A stretch of DNA of 64,000 bases from Flavobacteriaceae bacterium LSUCC0859. GTDB lineage: Bacteria > Bacteroidota > Bacteroidia > Flavobacteriales > Flavobacteriaceae. Where the stretch lies: positions 62,001-126,000 of the forward strand of contig JAKOGP010000006.1 of assembly GCA_022239325.1 (NCBI GenBank), in the 5' to 3' direction. A program made the position numbers and the translations under genes. A model generated the notes under the pieces. The model saw only the letters and a list, made by a program, of their open reading frames with translations. It was not told the DNA's origin and made no database searches. Position 1 is the first letter of the stretch, and each line of letters opens with the position of its first letter. Shown in pieces: positions 15,179-23,161 of this stretch.

Positions 15179-17054
15179 TATGCTGTACCATAAATGGTTT
15201 TCGATAGTATGTATTTTGTGTACCTGTCTTTGCGCGAGAATGAGTGCGCAGGAAACACTAAAACAGTCCCCCTCTAAAACGCTTATTATAGTTGGGGCTG
15301 GTACCGGTGGCACTGCTGCAGCCATACAAGCAGCAAGAATGGGTGTAGAGGTGCACCTACTATCTGAAAATCCCTGGTTGGGGGGTATGCTCACCGCTGC
15401 AGGAGTTTCTGCTATAGATGGAAACCACCAATTGCCTTCTGGTTTGTGGGGAGAATTTAGAGACAAATTATACCAGCATTACGGTGGGCCAGGGGCTGTG
15501 GCCACAGGTTGGGTAAGCAATACCCATTTTGAACCTAAAGTGGGAGATAGCATTTTAAAAACAATGGCCCAACACCCCCAACTTAACATTCATTACAACA
15601 CGCAATTTAAAGGCATTACTAGACGAGAAAATGTTTGGGAGATTAATTTTGTTTCTGAGGGGAAAACCAACTCTCTGAGGGGAACAGTTGTGATAGATGC
15701 TACGGAAAACGGAGACCTACTCCCTCTGGTTGGTGCTGCCTTTAAGGTCGGTATGGACGCTACCTCAGATACTGGAGAAAAAGAAGCCCCACCAAGAGCC
15801 AACAGTATAGTTCAAGACCTTACCTACACCCTCATTTTAAAAGACTTGGGCAGAGATGCCTTACCAAATGAACTGTTGTCCAAACCTCCTTCTTATAATC
15901 CTGGGTGGTTTGAATGTGCTTGTAGACTTCCTGGCAGTGACACCCCAAAAGGGGTGGTAGACCACATACAAATGCTTAATTATGCCAAATTGCCAGGAAA
16001 TAAATACTTGATCAATTGGCCCAATTGCGGGAATGATTATTTTTTAGATTGGCCTAATTTGTCTATAGAAGAGGTTCAAAAAGGACTGGCAGCGGCCAAG
16101 CAGCACAGCTTAAATTTTGTGTATTACATACAACATGAGTTGGGCTTCAAAAATTTAGTGGTTCACAATGAATTTGGCACAGAGGACGCTTTCCCTTGGA
16201 CTCCCTACCACAGGGAGTCTAGAAGATTAAGTGGCGTGGTCCAACTCACAGTTAATGAAGTGAGAGACCCTTATAAATATGAGCTTTTTAAAACAGGTAT
16301 TGCAGTGGGAGATTATCCTATAGACCACCACCATGATAAAAATCTCCAGGCACCGAAAATAGATTTTATAAATATAAAAGTACCGAGTTATAATGTGCCA
16401 TTAGGTAGTTTAATCCCTCAAGAGACGCCTTACTTTATAGTTGCAGAAAAGAATATAAGTGTGAGTAATATTGTTAACGGTGCTACCCGTTTACAGCCTG
16501 TAGTTCTAGGGATAGGACAAGCGGCTGGAGCCTTGGCTGCTCTGTCATTAAATCAGGGTATTCCCCCTAAAGATGTAGCGGTAAGAGAGGTTCAAGAGGC
16601 CTTGTTGGCAGCGCAGGTTTACCTCATGCCATTTATAGACGTAAAGCCTGGTGACCCTGCTTTTTATGCCATTCAAAAAATAGGCGCAACAGGTATTTTA
16701 AAAGGACAAGGAATTCCATATAAGTGGGCCAATCAAACTTGGTTTTATCCCCGTACTTTTATTTCTCAACACACGCTCTTAGATGGCCTTAAAAAGTATT
16801 ATCCAACTTTAGATGGGCTAGAGGGTTCAGGGGAGTGGGTAGATTATTCTTTTTTAAAAAGCCTCATTTTGTCTTCGGGAAATGCTTTAAAACCAATGGA
16901 TAAAACTACATTGTTGTCTTTGGGTTTGCCAAACTACAATGAAGACCCAAAATCAGTACTCACTAAAGGGACTATTGCGCAACTATTAAATGCGTTCTTA
17001 GATCCTTTTTCAATAGCTATTGATCATTATGGCCAGCCTATGGCTCCTGACTAA
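15168..17054 (+). CDS. Secreted FAD-dependent oxidoreductase (FAD_oxidored family)
   Basis: A 628-residue exported flavoprotein. A signal peptide ends near MSAQ (about residue 27), and the FAD-binding LIIVGAGTGGTAAAIQAA follows at about 38-55. The NPWLGGMLTAAGVSAIDGN segment, DATENGDLLPLVG, WTPYHRESRRLSG and NGATRLQPVVLGIGQAAGA are typical of the FAD-dependent family found in polysaccharide-degrading Bacteroidota and Planctomycetota. The start overlaps the epimerase stop by 11 bp; ATG at 15180 is an alternative. The C-terminal about 130 residues are less conserved. It probably oxidises a sugar or sugar-derived group in the periplasm; the substrate is unknown. Its 3' end overlaps the convergent sulfatase gene by 17 bp. 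Confidence 0.88.
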   Translation: MIINMLYHKWFSIVCILCTCLCARMSAQETLKQSPSKTLIIVGAGTGGTAAAIQAARMGVEVHLLSENPWLGGMLTAAGVSAIDGNHQLPSGLWGEFRDKLYQHYGGPGAVATGWVSNTHFEPKVGDSILKTMAQHPQLNIHYNTQFKGITRRENVWEINFVSEGKTNSLRGTVVIDATENGDLLPLVGAAFKVGMDATSDTGEKEAPPRANSIVQDLTYTLILKDLGRDALPNELLSKPPSYNPGWFECACRLPGSDTPKGVVDHIQMLNYAKLPGNKYLINWPNCGNDYFLDWPNLSIEEVQKGLAAAKQHSLNFVYYIQHELGFKNLVVHNEFGTEDAFPWTPYHRESRRLSGVVQLTVNEVRDPYKYELFKTGIAVGDYPIDHHHDKNLQAPKIDFINIKVPSYNVPLGSLIPQETPYFIVAEKNISVSNIVNGATRLQPVVLGIGQAAGALAALSLNQGIPPKDVAVREVQEALLAAQVYLMPFIDVKPGDPAFYAIQKIGATGILKGQGIPYKWANQTWFYPRTFISQHTLLDGLKKYYPTLDGLEGSGEWVDYSFLKSLILSSGNALKPMDKTTLLSLGLPNYNEDPKSVLTKGTIAQLLNAFLDPFSIAIDHYGQPMAPD

Positions 17055-18606
17055 TTGCTAATTGTAACTCTGGGTGGTCAGGATCTGTATCTCCGTATTG
17101 TTCCCGAAGTTTTATTAGGGCAGTTTTCATATTTTTTACAAGCTCTTTGTATTTGGGGTTTGCAATAGCATTGTAATTTTCCTTAGGGTCTTCCTGTAGG
17201 TCATAAAACTCCCATTCAGGTTTGGTTTGTGTTGGGTGAACTCCTTTTTTGTTAAGCCCTTTTCCGTAAAAATAAGCCAGTTTGTAGCGTTCATTTCTAA
17301 TGCCAAAGTGTGCAGGTCTATCTGGATGGTGCAACCAGTACCTATAGTATATTTCATTTCTCCAGCGCAGCGTTTTTTTTCCATTTAAAAGTGCCCTGAA
17401 ACTCTTTCCCTGCATATAGGTAGGTTTTTCTATACCCGCATAGTCTGCCATGAGGGGCGCAAAATCTATATTGAGAATCATTTCTTTTATTCTTGTTCCT
17501 GCCTTAATCTCTTTAGGATACCTGATCACAAAAGGCATTCTAAGCGACTCCTCATAGATTAAGCGTTTGTCAAAGAATCCGTGTTCTCCCAAAAAATATC
17601 CTTGATCTGCAGCGTAGATAACAACAGTATTTTCTGCCAAGCCACTCTCTTCAAGATAATCTAGTATTTTTCCAATATTTTTATCTATTGCGGCTCCTGA
17701 ACGCATAAAGTCCTTAACCAGTTTCTGGTAAATGCGTTTTCTTTTTTCTATACTATCTAGGCCTTCTAATTCATAGGGAAGCCCCGGATAAGAGGTCCAA
17801 TAGCTGTCTGGTTCATTGGTGGCTCGCTCCCAACGTTCGGCCAATTTTTCTAATTTTTGCCCCTCAAAAGTTCTTCCCGATGTTTTTGGGCCAAAGTCTA
17901 ACAAAGAGGCTGGTTCTGGAATGTCTATATCCTTGTAAAGTGATGCAAATTCTTTGGGATAATCAAAGGGCTCATGTGTTGCTTTAAAGTGGGTAAACAG
18001 CAAGAAGGGTTTAGAAGGGTCCCGTTCCTTTAAATGTGAAATAGATAAATCTGCTATAATATCTGTAGAAAATCCTTTTATTTGAACGCCATGACTCCCA
18101 TCATGACCGTCTACCCATTGGTCATTTGTTTTAAACACGGGATCCCAGTATTTCCCTTGTCCTGGTAAAACTTTAAAAAAATCAAACCCTTCTGGCTTTC
18201 CGTTCAAATGCCATTTGCCAATAATGGCGGTATGGTAGCCCGCAGCTTGTAATGTTTGAGCAATATTAGGGTGGGATCTAGGAAGCGGCTCATTTAAAGT
18301 ATATACTTTATTTTTGTGGCTGTACTGCCCGGTGAGTATAGAAGCCCTGCTGGGGGAACATATGCTGTTGGTACAAAAACTGTTTTCCAACAAGGCACCT
18401 TGAGCGGCCAATCTTTTTATATGGGTATTTTGCACGTACTCTTCTAAAATACCCCCGTATACCCCCCAAGCATTAGAGGTGTGGTCATCTGAAAGTATGA
18501 ATAAAATATTTGGCGGTTTAGAGGCTTGAGCTGCTTTTTCATTACAGCCATTTACACTAATGAGCACAAAAATATAAAGGATATTTTTTAGACTTTTTAA
18601 AAACAT
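17038..18606 (-). CDS. Sulfatase (formylglycine-dependent, lipoprotein)
   Basis: A 522-residue S1-family sulfatase. The lipobox VNGC (C21) predicts export; D40-D41 in FILSDDHTSNAWG are metal ligands; the maturation motif C83-S-P-S-R87 is canonical and sits in SICSPSRASILTG. HLNGKPEGFDFF, FTHFKATHEPF, YAADQGYFLGEHGFFDKR and FYDLQEDPKEN follow in the family order, resembling the iduronate/N-acetylglucosamine-6-sulfatase type. It converges on the FAD oxidoreductase gene, and together they form a sulfated-sugar locus. The exact substrate is not determined. Confidence 0.94.
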   Translation of the reverse strand: MFLKSLKNILYIFVLISVNGCNEKAAQASKPPNILFILSDDHTSNAWGVYGGILEEYVQNTHIKRLAAQGALLENSFCTNSICSPSRASILTGQYSHKNKVYTLNEPLPRSHPNIAQTLQAAGYHTAIIGKWHLNGKPEGFDFFKVLPGQGKYWDPVFKTNDQWVDGHDGSHGVQIKGFSTDIIADLSISHLKERDPSKPFLLFTHFKATHEPFDYPKEFASLYKDIDIPEPASLLDFGPKTSGRTFEGQKLEKLAERWERATNEPDSYWTSYPGLPYELEGLDSIEKRKRIYQKLVKDFMRSGAAIDKNIGKILDYLEESGLAENTVVIYAADQGYFLGEHGFFDKRLIYEESLRMPFVIRYPKEIKAGTRIKEMILNIDFAPLMADYAGIEKPTYMQGKSFRALLNGKKTLRWRNEIYYRYWLHHPDRPAHFGIRNERYKLAYFYGKGLNKKGVHPTQTKPEWEFYDLQEDPKENYNAIANPKYKELVKNMKTALIKLREQYGDTDPDHPELQLAISQEP

Positions 18607-18698
18607 GGAATAGCGGTCTTAAGTGTCTCTAATTTAATTAAAAAAAACAATTTTTTTACACAGCCAGAATGACTGAGACTCTTATGTTCTTTTATTTG

Positions 18699-18743
18699 TG
18701 TAACATAGGTTACTTTTTAATTTTTTGTTTTGAATTATTTTTG
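18699..18743 (+). promoter_or_regulatory. Crp/Fnr-type promoter A (palindrome plus -7 box)
   Basis: GTAAC-ATAG-GTTAC (18700-18713) is followed 22 bp later by TATTTTTG (18736-18743), an exact TAnnTTTG box. The palindrome centre lies 36.5 bp from the end of the -7 box, which places it near -41.5 from the expected start. The same layout recurs at 19314-19358 and 20688-20732. GTA-N8-TAC is a Crp/Fnr-superfamily half-site pattern. Confidence 0.75.
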
Positions 18744-18747
18744 GCAA

Positions 18748-18823
18748 ACAAGTAAATAGACAGACTTGTCATATAATTTGGTTGGTTAATCAAGAGCAGC
18801 AGCCATGCTGCTGCTCTTTTTTT
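18748..18823 (+). ncRNA. Candidate small RNA or attenuated leader (about 75 nt)
   Basis: Transcription from promoter A should begin near 18748-18750. The region carries a 6-bp hairpin (ACAAGT at 18748-18753 with ACTTGT at 18764-18769), a single-stranded stretch, and then a strong terminator hairpin with a T-run at 18794-18823. There is no plausible protein frame. Either it is a free-standing small RNA or it is a leader whose terminator controls the rhodanese gene that starts at 18893. No known RNA family is recognised. Confidence 0.5.
18794..18823 (+). terminator. Strong terminator with no protein gene upstream
   Basis: GAGCAGCAGC (18794-18803) pairs perfectly with GCTGCTGCTC (18807-18816) around CAT, followed by seven T. 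On the plus strand no coding gene ends upstream of it before 17054, and on the minus strand it lacks a T-run. It therefore ends a short plus-strand transcript. Confidence 0.85.
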
Positions 18824-18892
18824 AAAATTATTATAGACCTTTAACAACAGGGTAATTACAAGATCTTTTTCATCAATTATAAAAAAGTTATT

Positions 18893-19234
18893 ATGTCATT
18901 CTTAGGTAAACTACTCGGAACAAGCGCTTCTTCAGAACATATAAAGGTTATCGGAACAGAAGCTTTTAAATTAGGAATTGCTAGTAAAAGCACGCAGCTT
19001 ATCGATGTTCGCACGGCTAATGAATTTAAGTCTGGAGCCATAGCCAACGCAAAAAATATAGACTTTTTTAATAGGCCAGCGATGGAGACGGCTTTTAAAA
19101 AATTAAATCCCAGTAAACCAGTATATCTTTATTGTAGGTCCGGTAATAGGAGTGGGAAAGCTGCAAATTTATTAGCTAAAATGGGTTTTACTGAAATTTA
19201 TGATCTCAAAGGAGGCTATATGTCCTGGAAGTAA
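18893..19234 (+). CDS. Rhodanese-domain protein (thiosulfate or persulfide sulfurtransferase)
   Basis: A 113-residue single rhodanese domain. The nucleophile C81 sits in the loop CRSGNR (81-86) and LIDVRTANEFKSGAI lies near 37-50. No signal peptide is evident, although the N-terminus is mildly hydrophobic, so a cytoplasmic location is likely. Such proteins carry persulfide sulfur between donors and acceptors. It is immediately upstream of the sulfide:quinone oxidoreductase gene, whose product makes sulfane sulfur, so it probably accepts or relays that sulfur. It lies 70 bp past a terminator; its own promoter is not clear. Confidence 0.93.
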   Translation: MSFLGKLLGTSASSEHIKVIGTEAFKLGIASKSTQLIDVRTANEFKSGAIANAKNIDFFNRPAMETAFKKLNPSKPVYLYCRSGNRSGKAANLLAKMGFTEIYDLKGGYMSWK

Positions 19235-19313
19235 TTTTTTTGAAGATCTCCTTTAGTCCCTGACATTTTTAAGTGCAATATATCACCTGTTTTGGTATGG
19301 ATTGGTGCGCCAA

Positions 19314-19358
19314 TGTAACAAAAGTTACAAAGACAAAGTATGGAAGCCTATATATTTA
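19314..19358 (+). promoter_or_regulatory. Crp/Fnr-type promoter B upstream of sqr
   Basis: TGTAAC-AAAA-GTTACA (19314-19329) is a perfect 16-bp palindrome, followed after 22 bp (counted from the C of GTTAC) by TATATTTA (19351-19358), seven of eight positions of the -7 consensus. Spacing is identical to promoters A and C. The sqr ATG follows at 19382. Confidence 0.78.
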
Positions 19359-19381
19359 TAAACTAATCAATAAGCCAAACC

Positions 19382-20644
19382 ATGAAAAAAACACATCAAA
19401 TTGTTATCATTGGCGGGGGGACTGCAGGAATAATGACCGCGACCCAATTGCTCAAAAAGAACCCTGCTTTAGACATTGCTATTATAGAGCCTGCAGACAC
19501 CCATTACTACCAACCTGCTTGGACACTGGTAGGCGCAGGGGCCTACGATTACAAAAAAACAGCCCGTTCCATGGCTAGCCTCATACCCTCTAAAGCCAGT
19601 TGGATTAAAGACTATGTTACCGGATTTAAAGCTGCTGAAAACTGTGTTACTACCCAAAGTAGTGGAGATATTTCATACGAATATTTAGTAGTGGCTCCCG
19701 GACTAGTCATGGACCCTACGCTCATAGAAGGCCTTCCAGAAGCCATGGAAAAAGGCATAGTTTGTTCCAATTATACAAACCCGGAACACACTTGGGAAAC
19801 CATTAAAAATTTTAAAGGGGGAAATGCCTTATTTACCCAGCCCACTACGCCTATCAAGTGTGGCGGGGCTCCTCAAAAAATAGCCTATTTAGCGGCAGAT
19901 TACTTTAGAAAATCTGGAGTAGCTAAAAAGACCAATGTCATATTTGCTACCCCGGGATCTGTTATTTTTGGTGTTCCGGTGATCAAGAATACTCTAATGA
20001 AAGTCATTGAGCGTTACGGCATACATTTTAAACCTTTTTATGCGCCTTTTAAAATAGATGCAGATAAAAAAATAGCTTATTTTAAGTATACCGCAACGGG
20101 AGAGAACCAATGTGTTGTTAATGAGTCTAATTCCATTGGAGAAAAAATGAGCGGAGACGCTGTGATAGAAATCCCATTTGACATGCTTCATCTAGCACCT
20201 CCACAAACCGCTCCAAAATTTGTAAAAGAATCCAATTTAGTAAATGACTCGGGTTGGCTTTCAGTAGATCATGGGAGTATGCAACATACCGCATATCCTA
20301 ATATTTTTGGCCTGGGCGATGTGGCCGGACTGCCAACGGCTAAGACCGGAGCTGCCATAAGAAAACAAGTGCCAATTGTAGTAGACAATCTCATGAGGCT
20401 AATGGCTAACAAAGAGGCTGCTAATACATCCTACAATGGCTACTCTTCTTGCCCATTGGTTACCGGATATGGTAAAATGGTTTTGGCAGAGTTTGATTAC
20501 AAAAACAACTTTATTCCAGACCCCAAGCTAAAGCAGTTGCTCATTAGAGATTCCTCCAAAGAGCATTGGCGCCTTTGGATGCTAAAAAAATATATGCTTC
20601 CCTATTTATATTGGAACAAAATGATGAAGGGTGAAAATGTGTAA
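19382..20644 (+). CDS. sqr: Sulfide:quinone oxidoreductase
   Basis: A 420-residue flavoprotein that oxidises sulfide to sulfane sulfur and passes electrons to quinone at the membrane. IVIIGGGTAGIMTA (residues 7-20) binds FAD. The three catalytic cysteines are C128 (IVCSN), C160 (PIKCGGAPQK) and C357 (SSCPLVTG), almost exactly the positions in Acidithiobacillus SQR (128, 160, 356). GLGDVAGLPTAKTGAAI near 310-326 closes the second FAD site. The C-terminal amphipathic helix (RLWMLKKYMLPYLYWNKM) is the usual membrane anchor. Preceded by rhodanese and followed by the efflux genes, each unit with a matching regulatory palindrome. Confidence 0.95.
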   Translation: MKKTHQIVIIGGGTAGIMTATQLLKKNPALDIAIIEPADTHYYQPAWTLVGAGAYDYKKTARSMASLIPSKASWIKDYVTGFKAAENCVTTQSSGDISYEYLVVAPGLVMDPTLIEGLPEAMEKGIVCSNYTNPEHTWETIKNFKGGNALFTQPTTPIKCGGAPQKIAYLAADYFRKSGVAKKTNVIFATPGSVIFGVPVIKNTLMKVIERYGIHFKPFYAPFKIDADKKIAYFKYTATGENQCVVNESNSIGEKMSGDAVIEIPFDMLHLAPPQTAPKFVKESNLVNDSGWLSVDHGSMQHTAYPNIFGLGDVAGLPTAKTGAAIRKQVPIVVDNLMRLMANKEAANTSYNGYSSCPLVTGYGKMVLAEFDYKNNFIPDPKLKQLLIRDSSKEHWRLWMLKKYMLPYLYWNKMMKGENV

Positions 20645-20679
20645 AAAAAAAAGGACTGCTGTAGCAGTCCTTTTTTTTT
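20643..20679 (+). terminator. Terminator after sqr (may act both ways)
   Basis: GGACTGCT (20653-20660) pairs with AGCAGTCC (20663-20670) around GT, flanked by ten A and nine T. It begins inside the sqr stop codon, so it separates sqr from the efflux operon. Confidence 0.92.
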
Positions 20680-20687
20680 ACACCCTT

Positions 20688-20732
20688 GGTAACTAATGTT
20701 ACGCTCCACGGAATTTGTTGCCCATACATTTG
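20688..20732 (+). promoter_or_regulatory. Crp/Fnr-type promoter C upstream of the efflux operon
   Basis: GTAAC-TAAT-GTTAC (20689-20702), then 22 bp, then TACATTTG (20725-20732), an exact TAnnTTTG box. Geometry is identical to promoters A and B. The outer-membrane factor ATG is at 20751. No good -33 element is present, consistent with an activator sitting at about -41.5. Confidence 0.78.
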
Positions 20733-20750
20733 TGTAAAATTAGTTTAGAC

Positions 20751-22073
20751 ATGAAATACAATACTTTAATTTTTGTGGGATTGTTTTGTTTTGGAGCTTT
20801 GCAGGCTTTGGCTCAAGACCAACAATTACAACCACAATCCATTTCACTGCATGATTTTACTAGTGCAGTACTGGAAAACAATCCAAACATAAAAGTTGCT
20901 GCTGCAGAGGCCTTAGCAGCTCTTGGAGATTATAATCAGACTAGGGCGGTTTTACTACCACAAGTGTCTTTAAGCCATACAGCGGTGGCTACGAATAACC
21001 CGCTAATGGCTTTTGGTTTGGGTCTAAATCAGGCGCGAATAGAAGCAGCGGACTTTAATCCTTTAACACTCAATAACCCTGCTGAAACAAAAGATTTTGC
21101 TACTGTTCTTAGTGTGCAACAACCTTTGATTAATATGGATGGTTTTATGAACCGCAAGGCCGCCAAAAGCGCTTATGAAGCTACTGCACTAAAAGCGTCT
21201 AGAACCAAAGCGTATATGACTCTATCTTTAACCCGCGCTTATATGGAGTTACAATTATCATACAAGGCTGTAGCAGTGTTGGAGAAGGCGTTAAAAACAG
21301 CAAATGCATATCATAAAATTGCAGAAGACAGATATGAAGCAGGGCATTTGTTACGTTCAGATATTTTGGCTGTTAGCGTTGCTGTGGGAGAGCGAAAAGC
21401 ACAATTAGAGGAGGCCAAAAGTGCCGTTGCTACAGCTTCTGCTCAAGTTGCTATGCTCATGAATGCCCCACAAAACCTTAGATACCTTCCCTCAGATTCG
21501 TTGGCCTTAACACCAGACGCACCAAACTTTCTATTTAGCCCTTTGAAAAGGGCTGATATTAAAGCCTTAGACCTGGTAACCAATGCGATGAAGTTTAAAT
21601 ATAGGGCAGCTCAGATGCAATTTCTACCTACATTAAATGCATTTGGATCTTACGAATTGCACGACACCACCATTTTTGGTACCGCAGCAGAGAGTTATTT
21701 GTTTGGGGCTCAATTAAAATGGGACTTATTTAAAGGAGGGCAAAAATTTGCTAGCACTAAAACAGCTAAGGCCAACTTTTACAAAGCCGCTCAACAAGCC
21801 ATTCAATATAAGAACGAAAGTGAGTTGGTTTTCAATAAAGCCAAAAGTCAGTTAGATATAGCAGAAATTCAGTTAGAAACAACGGCAATAGCGGTAAGGC
21901 AACTAGAAGAGGTAGTTGCTATTGCTAAAAACAGATTTGAAACAGGATTGGCCAAAACAAGCGATGTACTTGAAAGTCAGGCCCAATTAGCCCAAAAATC
22001 ACTTTCTCATGCCCAAGCAATCTTTAATTACAATTATACAAAAGCATATTTAAAATTTTTAACTCAAGAATAA
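20751..22073 (+). CDS. TolC-family outer membrane efflux protein
   Basis: A 440-residue outer-membrane factor. ATG at 20751 is chosen because it starts the signal peptide (ending ALQALAQ) and lies after the -7 box; the upstream in-frame ATG at 20715 would be inside the promoter. Two repeated OEP domains with long coiled helices are evident (LTRAYMELQLSYKAV and the later AKSQLDIAEIQLETTA), plus the NRFETGLAKTSDVLESQ segment. It forms the exit duct for the membrane fusion and RND proteins encoded 8 bp and about 1.1 kb downstream. Confidence 0.93.
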   Translation: MKYNTLIFVGLFCFGALQALAQDQQLQPQSISLHDFTSAVLENNPNIKVAAAEALAALGDYNQTRAVLLPQVSLSHTAVATNNPLMAFGLGLNQARIEAADFNPLTLNNPAETKDFATVLSVQQPLINMDGFMNRKAAKSAYEATALKASRTKAYMTLSLTRAYMELQLSYKAVAVLEKALKTANAYHKIAEDRYEAGHLLRSDILAVSVAVGERKAQLEEAKSAVATASAQVAMLMNAPQNLRYLPSDSLALTPDAPNFLFSPLKRADIKALDLVTNAMKFKYRAAQMQFLPTLNAFGSYELHDTTIFGTAAESYLFGAQLKWDLFKGGQKFASTKTAKANFYKAAQQAIQYKNESELVFNKAKSQLDIAEIQLETTAIAVRQLEEVVAIAKNRFETGLAKTSDVLESQAQLAQKSLSHAQAIFNYNYTKAYLKFLTQE

Positions 22074-22081
22074 TAACAATT

Positions 22082-23155
22082 ATGAAAACGATCCATATAT
22101 TTTTTACTGCATTCTTATTGGCTACTTTAATGAGCTGCGGTCAAAAAGAAGATGTAACCACTAATTCGAAAGAAGCTGTTACTGTGAGTACAGCTATTGT
22201 AAAACCCTCAGCTGTTTTAATGGACGCAGTAGCTGGTGGCTACATTGCAGCTTCTAAAACAAGTAATCTCAGTACCAGAATAATGGGTGCTGTTCAAGAA
22301 ATATCGGTGTCTTTAGGAGATAAGGTTCAAAAGGGAACTGTGTTAATAACATTATTTAATAGAGACATAGACGCGTCGGTTTCTGCGGCTGAGTCTGGAG
22401 TACATGCGGCAAAAGCGGCATTTAATTTAGCCCAAAACGACCTAGAAGCTTATCAGACCCTCTTTCAAAAAAGTAGTGTAAGTGCTAGAGAATACGAAGG
22501 AGTTAAAACATCATATATTGCGGCTCAAACTTCTTATAACCAAGCCAAAGCACAGCTAGAAGTGGCCAAAGCGCAGCAAGCTTTTACACAAATTAGAGCC
22601 CCCTACGATGGAGTTGTGACCAATCGTTTTATAAATATAGGTGATATGGCACAACCAGGTATGCCTTTGTTAGAAATTGAAGGAGGAAATGGTTTTGAGA
22701 TTTGGACCTCAGTAGGAAGTGAGTATATAACAGACTATAAAATAGGTGATGAGGTTTCAGTTAAAATTCATCCAAGGGAAACAATGGTCAGGGGGGTTAT
22801 TTCAGAACTGGGAATCTCTTCAAAAAACACAGCAGGTCAATACAGAGTAAAAATTGCTCTAGAAACGGAGGATCAGTCTCTTCTTTCAGGAATGTATGCC
22901 AGTGTATATTTTAATGCTTCAAATACCAACAATCAAACTATTTATATTCCAATAGAGGCTGTTGTTAAAAAAGGGCAACTGCGTGGGGTGTATGTAATAA
23001 GTGAACAACAGACAGCCATCTTAAGGTGGTTGCGCTTGGGTCAAGAAAATGTAGAAAATGTAGAAGTGTTATCTGGATTAGTAGCAGGAGAAACATATGT
23101 AATAAAGGCCGATTCAAAATTGTATAACGGCCTAGGAGTTAAAGTTCAAAATTAA
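22082..23155 (+). CDS. RND efflux periplasmic adaptor (membrane fusion protein), lipoprotein
   Basis: A 357-residue HlyD/AcrA-type adaptor. Lipobox LMSC (C19) gives a lipid anchor in the inner membrane. A lipoyl half-motif (VSLGDKVQKGTVLITL) near 75-90, an alpha-hairpin near 95-165 (KAAFNLAQNDLEAYQ to QAKAQLEVAKAQQ), the second lipoyl half (IRAPYDGVVTNRFINIGDM) and beta-barrel and membrane-proximal domains follow in standard order. It is co-transcribed with TolC and the RND pump, with gaps of 8 and 6 bp. Confidence 0.93.
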   Translation: MKTIHIFFTAFLLATLMSCGQKEDVTTNSKEAVTVSTAIVKPSAVLMDAVAGGYIAASKTSNLSTRIMGAVQEISVSLGDKVQKGTVLITLFNRDIDASVSAAESGVHAAKAAFNLAQNDLEAYQTLFQKSSVSAREYEGVKTSYIAAQTSYNQAKAQLEVAKAQQAFTQIRAPYDGVVTNRFINIGDMAQPGMPLLEIEGGNGFEIWTSVGSEYITDYKIGDEVSVKIHPRETMVRGVISELGISSKNTAGQYRVKIALETEDQSLLSGMYASVYFNASNTNNQTIYIPIEAVVKKGQLRGVYVISEQQTAILRWLRLGQENVENVEVLSGLVAGETYVIKADSKLYNGLGVKVQN

Positions 23156-23161
23156 CCACTT

